64,000 nt of DNA from Streptomyces griseus. GTDB taxonomy: Bacteria > Actinomycetota > Actinomycetes > Streptomycetales > Streptomycetaceae. The stretch covers positions 270,346 to 334,345 of the forward strand of contig NZ_MDKB01000001.1 in assembly GCF_001715295.1 (NCBI RefSeq), written 5' to 3'. Both the position numbers and the translations under genes were made by a program. The notes below the pieces were generated by a model. It was not told where the DNA came from. It worked only from the letters and a program-made list of their open reading frames with translations, and did not search any database. Shown in pieces: positions 9,723 through 17,159 of the stretch (within the stretch, counting starts at the first letter, position 1; every line of letters begins with the position of its first letter).

Positions 9723-10090
9723 ACGAGGACGCGTTCCACACGGGGGCCATCGATATGCCCGCCAGTGGCACAAGTGAGTCGTATGCCCGTTTTGATGTCT
9801 TTTCTTAAATTAACACCTTAATATCCGCCTGGGTGTCGAGTGGCGGCGACGGCCCTGCGGTCCACCGCAAATCGCCCTTATCGGGCGCGGTGACCAGGGT
9901 CACGCTTCTCGCCCGGGACGCCGTGACGTGCCTCCCGGTTCCCTTGCCTGCCGGGAAAGTTGGGAGCGCCGTGTGGGGCCGGTCACGCGAATTCCCGTGA
10001 ATTGATCTTGCCGATGAATTGTGATCACGAATTCGGGGCTTGTTCCTTTCGGCATTTCTCGCCTACGGTCACCCTCATTCCGGACGGAAC
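9723..10090. promoter_or_regulatory. AT-rich upstream region and promoter of the c-di-AMP riboswitch transcript
   Basis: The stretch 9785-9830 (TTTTGATGTC... TTAAATTAACACCTTAATAT) is strikingly AT-rich for this genome. Further on, TTGTTC (10040-10045) and TACGGT (10064-10069), 18 bp apart, form a plausible housekeeping-type promoter. Its start site near 10076 falls just before the riboswitch. Confidence 0.5.
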
Positions 10091-10246
10091 GCCGAATCCT
10101 GCCGCCGTCCGGGAACCCGACCACATCTCGTACGGCAGGAGCGGGGGACCCAGGTAAGCGCCGATCCGGTATCCGGAGCGGCTCGGGGTGAAGTCGCATT
10201 CGTGTGCGGCCGGGCATCTCCAGCCCGAACCCGACAGCTCACTTCG
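10091..10246 (+). ncRNA. Cyclic di-AMP (ydaO/yuaA-type) riboswitch
   Basis: The leader of the LysM/transglycosylase gene contains the conserved blocks of the ydaO class in order: GCCGAATCCTGCC near 10091, GGAACCCGACC near 10122, GGGGGACCCAGGTAAGC near 10143, CTCGGGGTGAAG near 10182, and CAGCCCGAACCCGACAGCTCAC near 10221. Actinobacterial members of this class sit upstream of cell-wall hydrolases such as resuscitation-promoting factors. Binding of c-di-AMP normally switches the downstream gene off. About 23 bases separate its end from the ATG, which allows terminator or ribosome-site masking; which of the two cannot be told by eye. Confidence 0.88.
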
Positions 10247-10269
10247 TAGGCGGCGGAGAGGAATTCAGC

Positions 10270-11133
10270 ATGCCCGCAAAGTTCAAGACCCGTCGTCCCG
10301 GGACCCGTTCGCTGACCCGCGGCATCATCGCCGTGAGCACGGGCGGAGCCGCCCTCGCCCTCCCCGTGATCGGCGCGACCGGAGCGTTCGCCGCGCCGGC
10401 GCATCCGGTGGCGGCGGAAAAGTCGATCACCTCGACTGCCGTGTCCGGCAAGGAAATTGCCGCGCAGAAGTCCGAGCCCGTCACGTATTCCGTGATCTTG
10501 GGTGATTCCCTTTCCAAGATCGCACGCGACCATTCCGTGAGCGGTGGCTGGCAGGAGCTCTACAACGGCAACCGAAAGGCTGTCGGCGGTAACCCGAACC
10601 TGATTCACCCCGGTCTGAAGCTGACCATCGGGGCCAAGGCCGAAAGCAATGTGCCGGACGCTGCGGACAAGGCCGGGAAGAAGGCCGAGCCGTCCGCCGA
10701 CCGCGCCGCGCAGAACACCGGCCGCGCCGACCGTTCCGAGCGGACCACGGAACTCGCCGCCCAGGGCGCGCCCGCCGCCGCGGAGGCCGTCGCCGCCGAG
10801 CCGGTCACCTACACGAACGACCTCGACGGCTGGATCAAGGAGTCGCTGGCCGTCATGGCCGAGCACGGCATCCCCGGCACCTACGAGGGAATCCACCGCA
10901 ACATCATGCGGGAGTCCTCGGGTAACCCCCTGGCCATCAACAACTGGGACATCAACGCGATCAACGGCGTTCCGTCCAAGGGGCTGCTCCAGGTCATCGA
11001 CCCGACCTTCCAGGCCTACCACGTGCCCGGTACGTCGATGGACAGCTACGACCCGGTCGCCAACATCACGGCCGCGTGCAACTACGCCGCCGACCGGTAC
11101 GGCTCGATCGACAACGTGTTCGGCGCCTACTGA
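10270..11133 (+). CDS. Secreted LysM domain / lytic-transglycosylase-like cell-wall hydrolase
   Basis: The 287-residue protein has a long Streptomyces signal peptide (MPAKFKTRRPGTRSLTRG... GAFA|APAHP, cleavage near residue 41). A LysM peptidoglycan-binding domain follows (VTYSVILGDSLSKIARDHSVSGGWQELYNGNRKAVGGNPNLIHPGLKLTI). After an Ala/Lys-rich linker comes a C-terminal SLT/lysozyme-like domain, with IMRESSGNPLAINNWDINA (probable catalytic Glu in RES), SKGLLQVIDPTFQAY and YDPVANITAACNYAADRYG. This arrangement cleaves or remodels peptidoglycan outside the membrane, for example during spore germination. Expression should be controlled by the c-di-AMP riboswitch directly upstream. The GGAGAGGAATTCAGC before the ATG is a strong ribosome site. 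Confidence 0.93.
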   Translation: MPAKFKTRRPGTRSLTRGIIAVSTGGAALALPVIGATGAFAAPAHPVAAEKSITSTAVSGKEIAAQKSEPVTYSVILGDSLSKIARDHSVSGGWQELYNGNRKAVGGNPNLIHPGLKLTIGAKAESNVPDAADKAGKKAEPSADRAAQNTGRADRSERTTELAAQGAPAAAEAVAAEPVTYTNDLDGWIKESLAVMAEHGIPGTYEGIHRNIMRESSGNPLAINNWDINAINGVPSKGLLQVIDPTFQAYHVPGTSMDSYDPVANITAACNYAADRYGSIDNVFGAY

Positions 11134-11163
11134 GGCTGACCGTGTGACAGCGGACCACGCCTG

Positions 11164-11201
11164 ACGGGTGGTGCGGGTTCTGACGGACCCGCACCACCCG
11201 T
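11164..11201 (+). terminator. Strong intrinsic terminator after the transglycosylase gene
   Basis: ACGGGTGGTGCGGGT (11164-11178) pairs perfectly with ACCCGCACCACCCGT (11187-11201) around an 8-base loop, 30 bases after the stop codon. It is followed by CCTTCC rather than a T-run, as is usual in streptomycetes. Confidence 0.8.
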
Positions 11202-11340
11202 CCTTCCGTGTGCGGGGACCCGGGCGCGCGGGCCGGCCGCCGGCGCGGGACGGGGCCCGCACGCGGTTCCGGGGTACGGGGGCGCGGATCCACGCCCCCG
11301 CGACTGGTCTCGTACAGGTTCGTCGTCCATACTGCCCGCC

Positions 11341-11895
11341 GTGGAGCAGCGCATAGATTCCAACACCAAGCCAGAGTTCGCCGCGGGCACGGATCCGGCG
11401 TACATCCCCGGCCTGACGGCCCCTGCCCCCGCCCGGACGGAGGGGAAGGCGGACGAGGCCGCCGACGCGCGTGCCGGGGCGGAGGGCCGGGAGGAACCAG
11501 CGGCTGCCGCCGGGCGGGCGCCGGTCGCGGACGACGCGGACCCGGTGGCGGACGACGCCGGCGCGGCGGTGCGGGAGGAGGGCGAGCGCGGTCCCGGCGC
11601 CGGTAAGGAGGACGGGCCCGTCTTCGAGGTCAGCGACCGGCGCGGATCGATCCGGGTGGACCGCGAGGGCGTGCGGTTCCGGCTGGACGACCAGGAGGCG
11701 GACTTCGACTGGTCAGAGATCGGCGCGGTGGAGGTCCGGACCGCCCGGTTCGGACGCCGGTTCACCGTCACGGTCCATCTGTCGAGCCGCCGCTGGTTCA
11801 ACGCCGAGGTCGAGGCGGCGGCCCGGAGCAGCCTCAAGGAGTGGACGGCCGACCTCGACGCGGCGCTGGACGCCTACTTCGACGAGGCCGCCTGA
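11341..11895 (+). CDS. Hypothetical protein with disordered N-terminus and PH-like C-terminal domain
   Basis: The 184-residue protein begins with GTG at 11341. Roughly residues 1-95 are low-complexity (Ala/Gly/Glu/Asp) and probably disordered, with the repeat VADDADPVADDA. The C-terminal 90 residues (FEVSDRRGSIRVDREGVRFRLDDQEADFDWSEIGAVEVRTARFGRRFTVTVHL...) look like a compact beta-rich, PH-like domain followed by a helix (SSLKEWTADLDAALDAYF). I do not recognise a characterised family. There is no signal peptide or membrane segment. It is convergent with the SIS gene across a large terminator. Confidence 0.7.
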   Translation: MEQRIDSNTKPEFAAGTDPAYIPGLTAPAPARTEGKADEAADARAGAEGREEPAAAAGRAPVADDADPVADDAGAAVREEGERGPGAGKEDGPVFEVSDRRGSIRVDREGVRFRLDDQEADFDWSEIGAVEVRTARFGRRFTVTVHLSSRRWFNAEVEAAARSSLKEWTADLDAALDAYFDEAA

Positions 11896-11905
11896 CCCGG
11901 TCCTC

Positions 11906-11950
11906 CGCGGGGGGTGCCGGGCGGACGGACCCCGCCCGGCACCCCCCGCG
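11906..11950. terminator. Bidirectional terminator hairpin, 19-bp perfect stem
   Basis: The 19-base arm at 11906-11924 (starting CGCGGGGGGTGCC) is perfectly complementary to 11932-11950, with a 7-base loop. It lies exactly between the convergent 184-residue hypothetical gene and the SIS gene, so it can end transcripts from either side. Confidence 0.82.
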
Positions 11951-11959
11951 TGCGCAGGA

Positions 11960-12853
11960 TCAGGCCCCGGCGGCCTCGTCGAGGACCACCGACCGGGTGA
12001 GGTGACGGGGCAGGTCCGGGTCGAGGTCGCGGGCCACCGCCCGGGCGATCGCGAGCCGCTGCACCCTGACCAGCTCCGCCAGCGGGTCAAGGCCGCTCGC
12101 CACCCAGCGGGCTCCGGTTGCCCGTACCTGCTCGGCGAGGCCTTCCGGGGCGGCGCCGAACATCCACGTCGCCGTCCCGGCCGTGGCGATGCTGATGGGT
12201 CCGTGGCGGTACTCCATCGCCGGATACGACTCCGTCCAGGACAGTGACGCCTCCTTCATCTTCAGCGCCGCCTCGTTGGCGAGCCCGACCGTCCAGCCGC
12301 GCCCCAGGAAGCTGAACTGCGCGCACTGCGTGAGCCCTTCGGGTAGCGGCTCGGCCAGCGCGGTCCTCGCATCCCGCACCACGTCGTCGGTGTGCAGCCC
12401 GAGGTGGGCGCGGAAGAGGGTGAGCGCCGTCGTGGCGAACCGGGTCTGCACGACGGACCGTTCGTCGGCGAAGTCGAGCACCACCACCTCGTCGGCGGCC
12501 GCCATGACGGGGGTGTCCGGGTCGGCGGTCACCGCGAGGGTCGGCGTGGTGCCGCGCAGCCGGGTCAGCAGGCCGAGCACCTCCGTCGTCGTGCCCGAGC
12601 GTGTGAGGGCGACCACCCGGTCGTACCGGCGGCCGAAGGGGAACTCCGAGGCGGCGAAGGCGTCGGACTCACCCTGCCCGGAGTCCTCGCGGAGCGAGGC
12701 GTACGCCTGGGCCATGTAGAAGGACGTGCCGCAGCCGACCACGGCGATGCGCTCACCCGTGGCGGGCAGTACGGCTGCGCGGTCGGCCGCCACCTGCGCC
12801 GCTCGGCGCCAGCACTCCGGCTGGTCGGCTGTCTCGGTTTCGACGTGGGACAT
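11960..12853 (-). CDS. SIS-domain sugar isomerase/deaminase-like protein
   Basis: The 297-residue protein has two SIS (sugar isomerase) lobes, as in the isomerase half of glucosamine-6-phosphate synthase and in AgaS-type enzymes. Lobe one has IAVVGCGTSFYMAQAYASLRE and VVALTRSGTTTEVLGLL (the Ser/Thr phosphate-binding loop). Lobe two has FSFLGRGWTVGLANEAALKMKEASLSWTESYPAMEYRHGPIS, the usual GlmS-like sequence. There is no glutaminase domain, so it more likely isomerises or deaminates an amino-sugar phosphate than makes one. The start at 12853 (MSHVETE) follows GGAGCGCGGAC; the frame extends upstream but loses family character. The AT-rich upstream region suggests sugar-responsive control. Confidence 0.85.
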   Translation of the reverse strand: MSHVETETADQPECWRRAAQVAADRAAVLPATGERIAVVGCGTSFYMAQAYASLREDSGQGESDAFAASEFPFGRRYDRVVALTRSGTTTEVLGLLTRLRGTTPTLAVTADPDTPVMAAADEVVVLDFADERSVVQTRFATTALTLFRAHLGLHTDDVVRDARTALAEPLPEGLTQCAQFSFLGRGWTVGLANEAALKMKEASLSWTESYPAMEYRHGPISIATAGTATWMFGAAPEGLAEQVRATGARWVASGLDPLAELVRVQRLAIARAVARDLDPDLPRHLTRSVVLDEAAGA

Positions 12854-13323
12854 GTCCGCGCTCCGCTTCCACTGCTGCCCGCACCCGGGAGGTGCGGGGC
12901 CTGGGGTGTGCCGTGCCTGGTGTGCCGTGGCCGGGCCCGGTGCGGGTCTGCTCCGTACCGGCCTGGTTGAAGTCGTCATTTTGATGATTGATTCTGCATG
13001 TTACATGGGTCAAAAGAGCAAGAACAAGCATGAGTCCCGTGGTCCGGAGGGGAGATGTGCAGCTGTTTTCGGCCAAGCTCGGTGGGTAATCGGCTCAATC
13101 TGGTTCTCTGCGTCCGAGCGGGGTACCACCGTCCCAGCCCCGGGCCGGTGACCGTTACGGGAGGGATCGGGGGATAGGTCCCGTACCGGCTCCGCGCCCG
13201 GCGACCTCGTACGGTCACGTCCGGACGCCGTTCGGCGGGTGGAAGGGTCGGTTTCGCGCCACCGGGCGGACTTCATGGCCGAGTTCGAACGCGCGAGCGC
13301 ACCACTGTCGGCATAATCGCCCC
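12854..13323. other. Intergenic region with promoter of the SIS gene
   Basis: This 470-base gap separates divergent genes. The part nearest the SIS gene (12965-13035) is AT-rich and contains repeated CAA motifs, listed separately. The rest, up to the MBL-fold gene at 13324, is GC-rich with no convincing frame or hairpin. Confidence 0.45.
12969..13032 (-). promoter_or_regulatory. Candidate promoter/DeoR-type operator of the SIS gene
   Basis: On the plus strand the segment near 13008-13030 contains TCAAAAGAGCAAGAACAAGC, a series of CAA-containing repeats at short spacing, as in DeoR-family sugar regulators. On the minus strand it reads TTGTTCTTGCTCTTTTGA, followed by TTGACC as a possible -35 and AATCAT as a -10. 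This suits a sugar-phosphate-responsive promoter for the SIS gene. No DeoR gene is in the window, so the regulator is inferred. Confidence 0.4.
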
Positions 13324-14322
13324 ATGTCGATCACGGGTGGGGACGTCGTTGACCTCGGCACAGGCCTGTACGCCTGGCTGCCGCCGAAGCGCGGCTGGGG
13401 GCTGGCCAACTGCGGCCTCCTGGTGTCCCCGAGCGGCGGGCTGTGGATCGACACCCCGTACGACCCGCTGCTGGCGGGCCGGTTCCTCGTGGAGAGCCGG
13501 AAGAGGCTGCCCGACGGGGTGGACATCGACCGGGTGATCGTGACCCACGCCAACGGCGACCATTTCTGGGGCGCCGGCGTGCTGCCGGACGCGGAGATCA
13601 TCGCGACCCGTGGGGCCAGGGAGCACATCCACTACGACCCCACCCCGCAACAGCAGCACGCCCTGGTGACCGGGGGTGACCGAACCACCCCGCTCGGCGC
13701 GTACCTCGCCCGCCACTTCGGCGTCTTCGACTGGTCGGACACCGCACCGGTGCGGCCGACGACGTACTTCACCGGAGAGCTCGAACTGACCCTGGGCGAC
13801 CACGTCGTCCAGGTGTCGTCGCTGCCGCCCGCCCACACCGCGGGTGACCTCATGGTGCATCTGCCCGCGCAGCGCGCCGTGTTCAGCGGTGACGTGATCT
13901 TCTCCTCCACGGCGGGGCAGCCCGGGGACCACCCGGTGCACTGGGCCGGCCCCCTGGACAACGTGATCGCCGCCTGCGAACGCGTCCTCGCCACCGGTGC
14001 CGAGGTGATCGTGCCCGGCCACGGACCCGTGCTCGACCCGGCCGGAGTCCGGGAGCACATCGGCTACCTCGCCCACGTACGCGACCGGGCGCACGCCCTT
14101 CACGCCGCCGGAGTGCCCGCCACCGAGGCGGCCCGCCGGGTGATCCGCGAAGGCCGTTACCCGGACCTGGGCCTGCCCGAGCGCCTCGTGGTCACCATCG
14201 GGAGCGAGTACCGGCACCTGGACGGCTCCGAACTGCCCGGCGTCCTGCAGGTGATGGCCGAGGTCGCCGTCGTCGCCCAGGAGACCGCCGCCGGCGTCAC
14301 CACCGGCGGCGAACCGGCGTGA
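13324..14322 (+). CDS. Metallo-beta-lactamase-fold hydrolase
   Basis: The 332-residue protein has the MBL-fold layout: NCGLLVSPSGGLWIDTPYD, then the metal loop THANGDHFWGAG, then HTAGDLMVHLPAQRAVFSGDVIF and a distal VPGHGPV. The usual HxHxDH metal motif is H-A-N-G-D-H, with Asn at the second position. This variant is common in one MBL subgroup and keeps Asp and the last His for the second metal site. The C-terminal 100 residues (VRDRAHALHAAGVPATEAARRVIREGRYPDLGLPERL) are helical. The substrate is unknown; lactone, thioester or cyclic-ester hydrolysis are options. It stands alone upstream of the conservon and is not obviously part of it. Confidence 0.82.
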   Translation: MSITGGDVVDLGTGLYAWLPPKRGWGLANCGLLVSPSGGLWIDTPYDPLLAGRFLVESRKRLPDGVDIDRVIVTHANGDHFWGAGVLPDAEIIATRGAREHIHYDPTPQQQHALVTGGDRTTPLGAYLARHFGVFDWSDTAPVRPTTYFTGELELTLGDHVVQVSSLPPAHTAGDLMVHLPAQRAVFSGDVIFSSTAGQPGDHPVHWAGPLDNVIAACERVLATGAEVIVPGHGPVLDPAGVREHIGYLAHVRDRAHALHAAGVPATEAARRVIREGRYPDLGLPERLVVTIGSEYRHLDGSELPGVLQVMAEVAVVAQETAAGVTTGGEPA

Positions 14323-14403
14323 CGGCCGAGCCGAACGGCCGCCGTACGCCCTCCCGCCGCACGGCGTGCGCATCGTGCCCGACCACAGAGAAGCGGTGAC
14401 GCC

Positions 14404-15795
14404 GTGCCGGCATGGATCACGACCCTGATCGCCGTCTGCGTGGCGGTATGGGCGTCCACGCGGACCCACCAGGCCAGGCGGGACGCCTACGGGGCCGCCA
14501 CACGCGTCGAGCTGATGGAGCGTCAGCTGAAGGCGGCGGAGGCCCGCACCCTCGCCCTGGGCGAGGAGATACGCCAGCTGGCCGAGAAGCGGATCCCGGC
14601 CGCCGCGACCGCGCTCTCCCACCGCTCCGCGCCCGTCCCCGGACTGCGGGAGGCGGCCGGGGTCGAGGGTGACGCCGCGCGGCTGCTGACCGGTGCGGTC
14701 GAAGCGGCGCGCACCGCGATCCTGGAGGAGCGGGGCCGGGTCGACGCGGCCGCCCGGTCGGCCATGCGCGGCACCTCCGCGAAGATCCAGTCACTGCTCA
14801 ACCAGTCGCAGCACCTGCTGCAGGAGCTCCAGCACGAGTACGACGACCCGCGGATCCTCCAGCTCGACTTCCGCAACGAGCTCGCCCTGCGCCGCACCCA
14901 GGCCACCGCCGTCCTCTGCGACGCCTGGCCGGGCCTGGCCCGGCAGAACTCCTCGCTCGTCGAGGTCGTGCTCGGCGCCCAGTCCCGGGTAGCGGGGTAC
15001 GAGCGGATCAAGGTCGCCAACCACCTCCGCCAGGAGCGGCTGGCCCTGGTCGCCCGGGCGGCCGAGCCCTTCGCCATCGCACTCGCCGAGCTGCTGGCCA
15101 ACGCGACCGCGTACTCGCACCCCGACACGGAAGTACCGGTGACCGTCCAGCAGACGGCGGGGCGCGGTGCCCTGGTCCTGGTCGACGACGCCGGTATCGG
15201 CATGGACGACGACGCTCTGAAGCGCGCCCGGACGCTTCTGGCGGGGCCCTCCGAGGTGCTGCTGACCGAGCTGGGGGATCCGCCGCAGACCGGCTTCGCC
15301 GTGGTGGGACGGCTCGTGGCGCGCTACGGATTCAGCTGCCACATCGAGGCGTCCCCGTACGGCGGTATGCGCACGATGCTGCGCGTACCGGCCCACCTGC
15401 TGACGGTGATGGACGACGACCGGACGCTGTCCGTGCTCGCGCCGAAGGCAGTCGACGCCCGGGGGCCCCTCGCGGAGCCGGAGCCCGGGGCCCGTACCCC
15501 GGCGCCCACCGCAGAGCCGGCCGGCGACGGCACCGGGGAGCCCGCCACCGGCCGGACGGCCGGACCCGCCGCCGGGACCTCCGCGACCGGACTGCCCAGC
15601 CGTCGCCGCAGGACCCCCCGCCGGGCGCCGGCCCCGGGCCCCGCCCCGGAGACGCACGAGGAGCGGCCCCCGCTCCGGACACCCGAGCAGGCCGAGGCCT
15701 CCTGGGCCGCCCTCCAGGAGGGCACCCTCAGCGGCAGGAACGCGCCCGCACCCACAGCTTCCTCATCGGACGACCAAGGAGACGACGAGACGTGA
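14404..15795 (+). CDS. cvnA: Conservon sensor histidine-kinase-like ATPase (CvnA)
   Basis: The 463-residue first gene of a conservon has one N-terminal membrane helix (about residues 3-18, AWITTLIAVCVAVWAS), then a long helical region (to about 200). A HATPase_c domain follows, with the N-box ELLANATAYSHPD and G-box VDDAGIGMDDDALKRA, and a Pro/Ala/Thr-rich tail of about 120 residues. Like other CvnA proteins it resembles sensor kinases but has no clear phospho-acceptor histidine box. Conservon complexes are membrane-associated and reminiscent of eukaryotic GPCR/G-protein circuits, acting in development and antibiotic control. The start is GTG at 14404. The stop overlaps the GTG of cvnB, giving strict coupling. 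Confidence 0.9.
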   Translation: MPAWITTLIAVCVAVWASTRTHQARRDAYGAATRVELMERQLKAAEARTLALGEEIRQLAEKRIPAAATALSHRSAPVPGLREAAGVEGDAARLLTGAVEAARTAILEERGRVDAAARSAMRGTSAKIQSLLNQSQHLLQELQHEYDDPRILQLDFRNELALRRTQATAVLCDAWPGLARQNSSLVEVVLGAQSRVAGYERIKVANHLRQERLALVARAAEPFAIALAELLANATAYSHPDTEVPVTVQQTAGRGALVLVDDAGIGMDDDALKRARTLLAGPSEVLLTELGDPPQTGFAVVGRLVARYGFSCHIEASPYGGMRTMLRVPAHLLTVMDDDRTLSVLAPKAVDARGPLAEPEPGARTPAPTAEPAGDGTGEPATGRTAGPAAGTSATGLPSRRRRTPRRAPAPGPAPETHEERPPLRTPEQAEASWAALQEGTLSGRNAPAPTASSSDDQGDDET

Positions 15796-16217
15796 GCGCC
15801 ACCCCCACCCCCACCGGTGATCTCGCCTGGGTGCTGACCCCGCTGCTCGAACTCCCCGGCGTACAGCACGCCGTGGTGGCCACCGGCGACGGCCTCGTCG
15901 AAGGCGCGTCACCCGGCCTGGAGCGCGCGTCCGCCGAGCGGGTCGCCGCGATGACTGCCACGCTGCACGCGGCGGCCCGCGCCTTCACCACTGCCTTCAC
16001 CGAGGCCGAGTCGCCGCGCCTGGCCCAGACGGTCGTGGAGTCCGATCAGGGCTTCGCCGTCGTCGTACCCGCGGGCCGCAACACCACCCTGGCGCTCTTC
16101 GCCGCACCCGACGCGCACCTGGGGAACATCGCTTACCAGATGCAGGTGCAGGTCACCGCGCTGACCCGGGCCATGCACGCACCCACCCGCCAACCGGACG
16201 CTGCCACCCGGCCATGA
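15792..16217 (+). CDS. cvnB: Conservon roadblock/LC7 protein (CvnB)
   Basis: The 141-residue protein has the roadblock/LC7 domain typical of the second conservon gene (LAWVLTPLLELPGVQHAVVATGDGLVEGASPGLERASAERVAAMTATLHAAARAF... GFAVVVPAGRNTTLALFAAPDAHLGNIAYQMQVQV). Roadblock proteins act as dimeric platforms or GAP-like regulators for small Ras-like GTPases, here the CvnD product. Four-base overlaps on both sides (GTGA with cvnA, ATGA with cvnC) fix its place in the operon. Confidence 0.93.
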   Translation: MSATPTPTGDLAWVLTPLLELPGVQHAVVATGDGLVEGASPGLERASAERVAAMTATLHAAARAFTTAFTEAESPRLAQTVVESDQGFAVVVPAGRNTTLALFAAPDAHLGNIAYQMQVQVTALTRAMHAPTRQPDAATRP

Positions 16218-16567
16218 CCCCCGGTCCAGGGCGCCGCCTGATCCCCGCCTATCTGGTCACCGGTGGCCGCTCGGCTCCCACCGGCCCCGCGCTCGACCGG
16301 CTCGCCGTGCTCGTCCGTACGGACGAGGCACTACCGCCGAACGCCGGTTCGGAGCAGCGCAGACTGTGTGAACTCCTGGAACCGGGAGCCCTCACCGTCG
16401 TCGAGTGCGCCGCCCATCTGGAACTGCCGGTCAGCGCCACGGTGTTCCTGGCCACGGATCTCGTGGCCGGGGGACACCTGCACGCTCGGCCACCGATCCC
16501 CCGTGCCGGTGAGATCGACCGGTCGCTCGTCGAGAGGCTGCTCGTTGGACTCCGTACCCTCCACTGA
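16214..16567 (+). CDS. cvnC: Conservon DUF742 protein (CvnC)
   Basis: The 117-residue protein is of the DUF742 family: RRLIPAYLVTGGRSAPTGPALDRLAVLVRTDEA, then a winged-helix-like segment RRLCELLEPGALTVVECAAHLELPVSATVFLATDLVAGGHLHARPPIP, then LVERLLVGLRTLH. The family occurs almost only in conservons and is thought to bind the other components. Its ATG overlaps the cvnB stop, and its own last 23 bases overlap the TTG start of cvnD. Confidence 0.93.
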   Translation: MTPGPGRRLIPAYLVTGGRSAPTGPALDRLAVLVRTDEALPPNAGSEQRRLCELLEPGALTVVECAAHLELPVSATVFLATDLVAGGHLHARPPIPRAGEIDRSLVERLLVGLRTLH

Positions 16568-17159
16568 CCGGCGCGGCGTCGGCTATCTGCCGAACGCCGC
16601 CGAGACCCTGATGAAACTGGTCGTCACGGGTCCCTTCGGCGTGGGCAAGACGACCCTGATCCGTACCCTGTCGGAGATCCCGACCCTGCACACGGAAGAG
16701 GCGATGACGCAGTCGAGCGCCGGACTCGACGACACCGCCGGTCTTCCGGGGAAGACCACGACCACGGTCGCCGTCGACTTCGGCCGACTGACCGTCCAGG
16801 ACGACCTGGTGCTCTACATGTTCGGTACCCCGGGGCAGGAACGCTTCCTTCCCCTCTGGGAGGACATCGCGCGGGGGGCCCTCGGCGCCCTCGTCATGGT
16901 CGACACCCGCCGCCTGGGGGACTCCTTCGCGGTCATGGACATGGTGGAGGACCAGGGGCTGCCCTACGCCGTCGCCGTGAACCGCTTCCCGGACGCGCCC
17001 GCCCACACGGACGAGGTGCTCCGCACGCACCTCGACCTCGATCCGCGGACCCCGCTGGTCCAGTGCGACGCCCGCGAACGCCACGGAAGCATCCACGCAC
17101 TGATCGCCCTCGCCGAGCACGCACTGACGTGCCTGTCCCCGACCCAGGACCCGGCATGA
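16545..17159 (+). CDS. cvnD: Conservon small GTPase (CvnD)
   Basis: The 204-residue Ras-like/ATP-GTP-binding protein carries the P-loop GPFGVGKTT, switch II-like FGTPGQERF, MVDTRR and NRF (NKxD equivalent, VAVNRF), as in other CvnD proteins. It is expected to cycle GTP/GDP and be regulated by CvnB. I place the start at TTG 16545 because GAGAGG lies seven bases upstream and the N-terminus (LDSVPS...GYLPNAAETLMKLVVTG) matches the usual CvnD start. The next possible start, ATG 16611, would begin right at the first strand. It overlaps cvnC by 23 bases and cvnE by 4. Confidence 0.9.
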   Translation: MDSVPSTDRRGVGYLPNAAETLMKLVVTGPFGVGKTTLIRTLSEIPTLHTEEAMTQSSAGLDDTAGLPGKTTTTVAVDFGRLTVQDDLVLYMFGTPGQERFLPLWEDIARGALGALVMVDTRRLGDSFAVMDMVEDQGLPYAVAVNRFPDAPAHTDEVLRTHLDLDPRTPLVQCDARERHGSIHALIALAEHALTCLSPTQDPA

